In this document: one piece after another, positions 59,040 to 64,000 of the stretch
Layout: every line of letters begins with the position of its first letter
How positions within the stretch are numbered: the first letter of the stretch is position 1
Assembly: GCF_003208655.1 (NCBI RefSeq)
Contig: NZ_QKLU01000006.1
Coordinates: forward strand, 1-64,000
Reading direction: 5' to 3'
Origin: Pedobacter nutrimenti
GTDB lineage: Bacteria; Bacteroidota; Bacteroidia; Sphingobacteriales; Sphingobacteriaceae
Length of the DNA stretch: 64,000 nucleotides
Made by a program: the position numbers and the translations under genes
Notes under the pieces: model-generated
What the model saw: the letters and a program-made list of their open reading frames with translations, nothing else
Databases searched by the model: none
Told to the model about the DNA's origin: nothing

Positions 59040-61961
59040 ATGAATTATTTAAAGAACGTCCCGGTCCTGATCCTTTTTTTGTTGAAAATTTCAGCATTCG
59101 CACAAGCCCCTTTAGCCCTTCCGCAAATCATCAATTATAGTTACGGACAATATAAAGGTGGCATTCAGAATTGGGATGTGGCACAAGATGCCAATGGCAT
59201 TCTCTATTTTGGGAATAACGATGGTTTACTGAGTTTTAACGGCAGGTTCTGGACCATTTATCACCTGCCGAATTTTACGGTGGTCAGGTCTGTTGAAGTA
59301 GATGCCCACAATAGGATATTTGTAGGGGGGCAGGATGAAGCCGGATATTTTTTTCCTGATGCCCATGGTGTGCTGACCTATCATTCCCTGATAGGCCTGC
59401 TTCCTTTAAAAGAACGTAAATTTGCTGATGTCTGGAATATTGTGATCCGGGGAGATGAGGTCTTTTTCAGAACACTCAATAAAATCCTTCATTTTAAGGA
59501 CAACCGCATGCGGGTCTATAAACCCGAAACACAATGGGACTTTATGGGAGAGGCCAATAACCAGGTCTTTGCACAGGCCAAAGATAAAGGCCTGATGATT
59601 TTCAACAATGGCAGCTGGAAACCACTTCACCCCGCTGGAGACTGGAGCCGTTCGTCCATTACGTCCATGTTGAAATATAATGGAGACACTGTGCTGATGA
59701 GCACCCTGAAAAATGGCTTGTTTACACTTGTCGGAAATCAGATCAAACCATTTAAAACAGATGTAGACCAAATTTTTTTTAACGACCGGATTTATTGTGC
59801 AGTTCCAGTAAATAAAGATTGGTATGCTTTTGGGAGTACCTCAGCAGGCATACTGATCATGAATAAGAAAGGCCGGCTGCTTCAGCGTTATACCTACGAG
59901 GAGGGCTTGCAGAAGGACAACATCAGAGGTTTATGGATCGATAAAAACAAAAGCCTCTGGGCGGCCCTGGATGATGGAATTGATCTGGTTGGCATCAACA
60001 ATGCCATTAAAACTGTATTTCCGGATAAAAATAAACAGGCAACAGGCTATGCCATTAACCTGTTCAAGAATACCCTGTATGTGGGGACTTCCAATGGTTT
60101 GTATGCATCTGCCATTGATCCTTTGGAAAAAGACATCAGTTTATCAAAACGGGCATTTTATGAAGTAAAAAATGCAAAAGGACAGGTGTGGGGACTCCAG
60201 GAGATTAACAATCAGCTTTTGATGGGGCACGAAGATGGCTTTTTTACCATTGAGGGCGGGCAGGCGAAGAGAATTTCAACTTCAGGCACCTGGCTCTTTA
60301 ATCCCGTATCCTGGGTTTATCCGGTTAAAGATGTAATTGCAGGTAACTATTACGGACTGCAGCACCTTGTTTTTAGAAATGGGAAGTTTGAGGATAAGGG
60401 ACAGCTTTCAGGATATACCGACTCCTTCCGTTTTCTTGATTTTGACAGCGACGAAAATACCGCCTGGGTTTCTCATCCCAATTGGGGGATTTATAAAATG
60501 AAGCTTTCTGCCGATTACAATAAAATCCTCAAAACAAAGATTTACAATAAAAACAATGGTCTGCCTTCCAGTCTGCACAATTATTTGTACAGAATTAAAA
60601 ACAGAAGGGTAATTGCAACAGAAAGAGGAATTTATGAGTACGATGCTGCTGCTGATTCTTTTAAACCCTCTTCCTTGTTTAACCGTGTATTGAAAGACAT
60701 ACCCATCCAGTACCTTAAAGAAGATAATGAAGGGAACGTGTGGTTTATTTCCAACAAAAAGGTGGGGATTATTGACATCACCGGGGCTACAGAATCAAAA
60801 CCATTTACCATTATTTACTTGCCGGAGCTGAATGAAAAGGTGGTTGGTGGTTTCGAATCCATTTATGCCCTTAACAATGAAAATGTCTTTATCGGTGCCA
60901 GTAAAGGCGCTTTTCATATCAATTATAAAAAATATAAGGAAAACAAGTTTAGTTCGACCATACTGCTTGGCCAGGTGAAGTTATTTGGTAAAAAAGACAG
61001 TATTCTTTTTGGGGGCTATTTTATGAAGAAAGGACACCTTTCAACTTTTCAGGACCCGGATGAACTGGTACAGCTTCCACATTACTTAAATGCCCTGCAT
61101 TTTGAATATTCCTCCACACTTTTTGAACAACAGAACAATATTGAATTCAGCTTCCAGTTAAAGGGATTTGACAAGAACTGGTCGGCCTGGAGTGCTAAAA
61201 GCGAAAAGGATTATACCAATTTGTCTCCAGGTGATTATACTTTCCGGATCAAATCCAGGAATAACCTGGGGAGTGAGTCTCCCGTTCTGGAATATAGCTT
61301 TACCATTTGGCCGGCCTGGTACCGGAGCGTTTGGGCTTATCTGATCTATGGTATGGTGCTGGTCTTGTCTGTCTTTTTTATTTTCAAATGGCAAAAATTA
61401 AAATATCATAAGGAACAGGAAAAACTGAATTACCTGCACCAGCTAGAGACGGACAGGAATGAAAAACAGATTGCCCATCTGAAAAATGAAAAACTGGAAG
61501 CAGAGGTCGACTTTAAGAACCGGGAACTGGCAACCATGACCATGCACCTGGTGCAACGGGGCAAAGTCCTGATCCGGATTAAAGAAGTGATTTCCAGTTT
61601 GGTCAAAAGACAGGATACCCAGGATAGCGCGCAAAGTTTCCGGCATTTGCTTCGGTTGATCCGGGAGGTCGAGAAATCAGATGAAGATAAAGACCAGTTT
61701 ACCTTGCATTTTAACCACATCAATGAGCAGTTTTTTAGCAGGTTGAAGGACCGGTATCCGGACCTGACACCTAATGAGTTAAAATTATGCGCGTACCTGA
61801 AAATGAACCTTTCCACAAAGGAAATTGCGCAACTCATGAACATTACCATTAAAGCCGTGGAAGTTGGACGTTACCGTTTGCGTAAAAAATTGCAGCTCCA
61901 GTCAGATACCAATCTCTATGATTTTCTGATGCAGCTTTCCAGAGCTTCAGATGGTTATTAA
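59040..61961 (+). CDS. Membrane regulator: two-component-type propeller, Y_Y_Y domain and LuxR HTH
   Basis: This 973-residue protein has a signal peptide (1-21, ending SAFAQ), a large periplasmic region of beta-propeller repeats (about 30-640), a Y_Y_Y domain (about 687-757, FSFQLKGFDKNWSAWS), and one membrane segment (about 763-783). The cytoplasmic part is a coiled coil (about 790-880) ending in a LuxR/GerE-type helix-turn-helix (909-953, LTPNELKLCAYLKMNLSTKE). Unlike hybrid two-component systems it has no kinase or receiver domain. Such proteins sense a glycan in the periplasm and presumably act directly on DNA. It lies 203 bp upstream of a susC gene, its likely target. Confidence 0.9.
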   Translation: MNYLKNVPVLILFLLKISAFAQAPLALPQIINYSYGQYKGGIQNWDVAQDANGILYFGNNDGLLSFNGRFWTIYHLPNFTVVRSVEVDAHNRIFVGGQDEAGYFFPDAHGVLTYHSLIGLLPLKERKFADVWNIVIRGDEVFFRTLNKILHFKDNRMRVYKPETQWDFMGEANNQVFAQAKDKGLMIFNNGSWKPLHPAGDWSRSSITSMLKYNGDTVLMSTLKNGLFTLVGNQIKPFKTDVDQIFFNDRIYCAVPVNKDWYAFGSTSAGILIMNKKGRLLQRYTYEEGLQKDNIRGLWIDKNKSLWAALDDGIDLVGINNAIKTVFPDKNKQATGYAINLFKNTLYVGTSNGLYASAIDPLEKDISLSKRAFYEVKNAKGQVWGLQEINNQLLMGHEDGFFTIEGGQAKRISTSGTWLFNPVSWVYPVKDVIAGNYYGLQHLVFRNGKFEDKGQLSGYTDSFRFLDFDSDENTAWVSHPNWGIYKMKLSADYNKILKTKIYNKNNGLPSSLHNYLYRIKNRRVIATERGIYEYDAAADSFKPSSLFNRVLKDIPIQYLKEDNEGNVWFISNKKVGIIDITGATESKPFTIIYLPELNEKVVGGFESIYALNNENVFIGASKGAFHINYKKYKENKFSSTILLGQVKLFGKKDSILFGGYFMKKGHLSTFQDPDELVQLPHYLNALHFEYSSTLFEQQNNIEFSFQLKGFDKNWSAWSAKSEKDYTNLSPGDYTFRIKSRNNLGSESPVLEYSFTIWPAWYRSVWAYLIYGMVLVLSVFFIFKWQKLKYHKEQEKLNYLHQLETDRNEKQIAHLKNEKLEAEVDFKNRELATMTMHLVQRGKVLIRIKEVISSLVKRQDTQDSAQSFRHLLRLIREVEKSDEDKDQFTLHFNHINEQFFSRLKDRYPDLTPNELKLCAYLKMNLSTKEIAQLMNITIKAVEVGRYRLRKKLQLQSDTNLYDFLMQLSRASDGY

Positions 61962-61992
61962 TTTGTTGATTATTAGTTTTTTATGGTATTGC

Positions 61993-62064
61993 TGTAGTAG
62001 TAATGTAGTGGCTTTTTTTTAGCTTTTTTTTCGTTTGGGTAAGCGGTGTAGGGGTAGTGTAGGG
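61993..62064. repeat. Two pairs of 11-bp-spaced TGTAG repeats upstream of susC
   Basis: TGTAG occurs at 61993, 62004, 62047 and 62058: two pairs with exactly 11 bp between repeat starts, 54 bp apart. The downstream pair is extended to GTGTAGGG. The pairs lie about 100-170 bp before the susC start and fit direct-repeat binding sites for the upstream LuxR-type regulator. Confidence 0.45.
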
Positions 62065-62164
62065 CAGTCAAAAACAACGGCTTAAACACTCGTACTCTAA
62101 TTTGGTATCACTGAAATCGCCAGGTTTCAGCCAATTAACCAAATACTAAACCAAACTAAATTGT

Positions 62165-64000
62165 ATGAGCTTAAAATCTACGTTCATTTTTCTCCTGGCT
62201 TGCGTATTGCTTTTTCCAGCAATTTCAAACGCACAGGACATTACAGTGAAAGGTACCGTAACAGACCAGAAGAATGGAATCCCCATTCCTGGTGTTACTG
62301 TTAAAGCATTGGGAAGTTCAAAAGGGACTTTGACCGATGTTTCCGGAAATTTTGTTATTGCAGTACCCCAGGGTACAAAACTGACCTTTTCTCAATTGGG
62401 AATGGTTTCCCAGACCGTCACGGTCAGTTCATCTGCAGCCATCAGGATTGCCCTTTCAGAAGACTCCAAAGCCCTTGGCGAAGTGGTCGTGGTAGGTTAT
62501 GGTACCCAGAAAAAAAGTGTGGTGACCGGCGCCATTTCTGGTGTTAAGGCTGCAGATCTTGAAAACCAACCCGTCAACCGGATTGAGCAGGCTTTGCAGG
62601 GAAGGACTTCAGGTTTAACCATTGCGGCCACTTCCGGGCAACCGGGTTCAGCTTCAACAGTCCGTTTACGTGGGGTGACTTCCTTTGGTGAAAATTCCAA
62701 CAACAAAAACAATCCATTATGGGTGGTCGATGGTGTGGTGATTGATAATGGGGGAATCGGCTATTTAAATCAATCGGATATCGAATCTATAGAGGTACTT
62801 AAAGATGCCGCCGCCGCCGCGATTTATGGTGCCAGATCTGCCTCAGGTGTTATTCTGGTGACCACCAAAAAAGGAAAAGAAGGAACATTGACGATCAATT
62901 ACAGTGGGTATTATGGTACCCAGGCACCTGCTAAAAAACTGGACCTGCTCAATGCAAGCCAGTATGCCGATGTGATCAACAGGGCTTTTGCCGCGGGACT
63001 TAAAAATGGAGGTCAGCCGCTTCCTTTTCCTAACCCATCTGCTCTTGGACAGGGTACAGACTGGCAATCTGTAATTTTTAACAACGATGCGCGTAAACAG
63101 AACCACGAGGTCAGCATTAGTGGTGGAAATGAAAAATCAACATTTTATACCTCCGCAGGTTACAACCTGATGGATGGTATTGTAGCCACCCCTATATCGA
63201 AATGGAACCGGGCAAATGTCAGGTTAAATTCTACCCATAAAATCAGAAAATGGTGGACCATAGGTGAAAATCTGGGCTACAGCCATACCGTTAACAGCGG
63301 TATCGGTGCAGTGAACCGGGAATTCGGCGGGCCTTTAAGTTCTGCCATCAACCTGAGCCCGACCATGCCAATTGTAGAAACCAATCCGGCACTGCTGGGG
63401 CAGCTTCCCTATACCAATGCCAATGTGGTCAGAGATGCTAATGGCAACCCATACGGCATACCGGCCTCGGGTTTTCAGGAGATGACCAATCCACTGGCTT
63501 ATATTCAAACCAGGTTGGGCAATTACAACTGGGATCATAATATTGTGGGTAATGCTTTTGTCGAATTGGAACCCCTTAAAGGATTGCGCATCCGTTCTAC
63601 CATAGGGACTAAACTGGCTTTTTATGGCAATGATGCTTTTTCACCTCTGGCCTATTTTAGTACCACGGCCAGTACCCCCCGTTCTACTTTCAGGCGCGAG
63701 CTGAATTACAGCATCGCTTATAACCTGGAAAACACCATTTCTTATACCCGGGATTTTAACAAACACAATGTAACCTTATTGTTGGGCCAGGGAAATTACA
63801 AAGACGGGTATTCCAGACAACTGGTCACCACCTATTTTGATATTCCCGCAACAGATTTTAACTCTGCCAATATGAGGTTTAAACCTATTGAGGCCAACAA
63901 AACCACCAGTGGAGATGAAGGAACTGAGCACAAGGTCAACTCTTTCTTTTCCAGGGTACAGTATAACTACGATGAGAAATACCTGTTAACAGCATTAATC
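62165..64000 (+). CDS. SusC/RagA-family transporter, partial (runs off the window)
   Basis: Translation from ATG 62165 stays open for 612 codons to the window end. The first part is a signal peptide (MSLKSTFIFLLACVLL... ending ISNAQ), then a carboxypeptidase-regulatory-like domain, the signature EVVVVGYGTQKKSVVTG, a plug domain with WVVDGVVIDNGG and EVLKDAAAAAIYGARSASGV, and the beginning of the barrel. The C-terminal half is outside the window. It probably heads the third polysaccharide locus, controlled by the Y_Y_Y/LuxR protein; its substrate may be a uronic-acid polymer if the nearby lyase belongs to it. Confidence 0.92.
   Translation, partial: MSLKSTFIFLLACVLLFPAISNAQDITVKGTVTDQKNGIPIPGVTVKALGSSKGTLTDVSGNFVIAVPQGTKLTFSQLGMVSQTVTVSSSAAIRIALSEDSKALGEVVVVGYGTQKKSVVTGAISGVKAADLENQPVNRIEQALQGRTSGLTIAATSGQPGSASTVRLRGVTSFGENSNNKNNPLWVVDGVVIDNGGIGYLNQSDIESIEVLKDAAAAAIYGARSASGVILVTTKKGKEGTLTINYSGYYGTQAPAKKLDLLNASQYADVINRAFAAGLKNGGQPLPFPNPSALGQGTDWQSVIFNNDARKQNHEVSISGGNEKSTFYTSAGYNLMDGIVATPISKWNRANVRLNSTHKIRKWWTIGENLGYSHTVNSGIGAVNREFGGPLSSAINLSPTMPIVETNPALLGQLPYTNANVVRDANGNPYGIPASGFQEMTNPLAYIQTRLGNYNWDHNIVGNAFVELEPLKGLRIRSTIGTKLAFYGNDAFSPLAYFSTTASTPRSTFRRELNYSIAYNLENTISYTRDFNKHNVTLLLGQGNYKDGYSRQLVTTYFDIPATDFNSANMRFKPIEANKTTSGDEGTEHKVNSFFSRVQYNYDEKYLLTALI

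Noticed and set aside
62101..62140. GGTATCA near the third susC as another copy of the 23611/23703 operator
   Set aside because: Only 7 bases match and the tandem 10-bp structure is missing.

Overview
The window looks like the chromosome of a Bacteroidota soil or freshwater bacterium of the Sphingobacteriaceae, most likely a Pedobacter-type organism. The evidence is three SusC/SusD-type polysaccharide loci, SusD lipoproteins, PorT-like beta-barrels, a LytS/LytTR pair, a Y_Y_Y/LuxR sensor, promoters with TAnnTTTG boxes instead of E. coli-type ones, and few Shine-Dalgarno sequences. The genus is inferred from protein style only. I see no tRNA, rRNA, CRISPR array, prophage or complete insertion sequence.

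Layout. 1-14.7 kb is mostly housekeeping: fabG, an L,D-transpeptidase, a vWA membrane protein, a TRIC-like channel, a DivIC/FtsB-like divisome protein, a PorT-like barrel, a LytS/LytTR two-component pair, enolase, aquaporin Z, an ABC-2 exporter, carA, panB and an RluA pseudouridine synthase. 14.7-23.8 kb holds a compact minus-strand polysaccharide utilisation locus (susC-susD-GH3-GH30) that best fits beta-glucan, perhaps beta-1,6-glucan. Immediately upstream, on the same strand, is an MFS exporter / class A beta-lactamase / membrane receptor gene string (23.8-27.8 kb).

The receptor (23796-25703) is the most unusual gene here. It joins a 7TMR-DISM sensor and a coiled coil to a C-terminal zinc ribbon plus helix-turn-helix that looks like the DNA-recognition head of IS1595-family transposases, without the DDE catalytic domain. 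Two near-identical 21-bp sites, each a tandem of two 10-bp units, lie between this gene and susC and are candidate operators. Together they suggest a membrane-bound one-component regulator built from a domesticated transposase head.

28-33.5 kb carries a beta-barrel protein, a phytase-like propeller protein, a GlxA-like AraC regulator whose 5' region is a 104-bp tandem repeat, a small membrane protein, and an AraC regulator paired with a siderophore-interacting flavoprotein. 33.6-57.5 kb is a broken-up alpha-mannan or N-glycan locus: ROK repressor, susC, susD, GH92, GH2; then an unrelated interlude (two DMT exporters around an Lrp regulator, two surface-type proteins, a GNAT protein); then an alpha/beta hydrolase, a 59-residue membrane protein, a LacI regulator, GH125, a ROK sugar kinase and a second GH92. 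Sites with the sequence TAAAACGTTTWA lie in front of the hydrolase and of GH125 and fit a LacI regulon.

57.6-64 kb starts a third polysaccharide locus: an alginate-lyase-fold enzyme, a propeller-Y_Y_Y-LuxR membrane regulator, and a susC gene that runs off the right edge. Paired TGTAG repeats with 11-bp spacing sit upstream of that susC. The three loci appear to use three different kinds of regulator.
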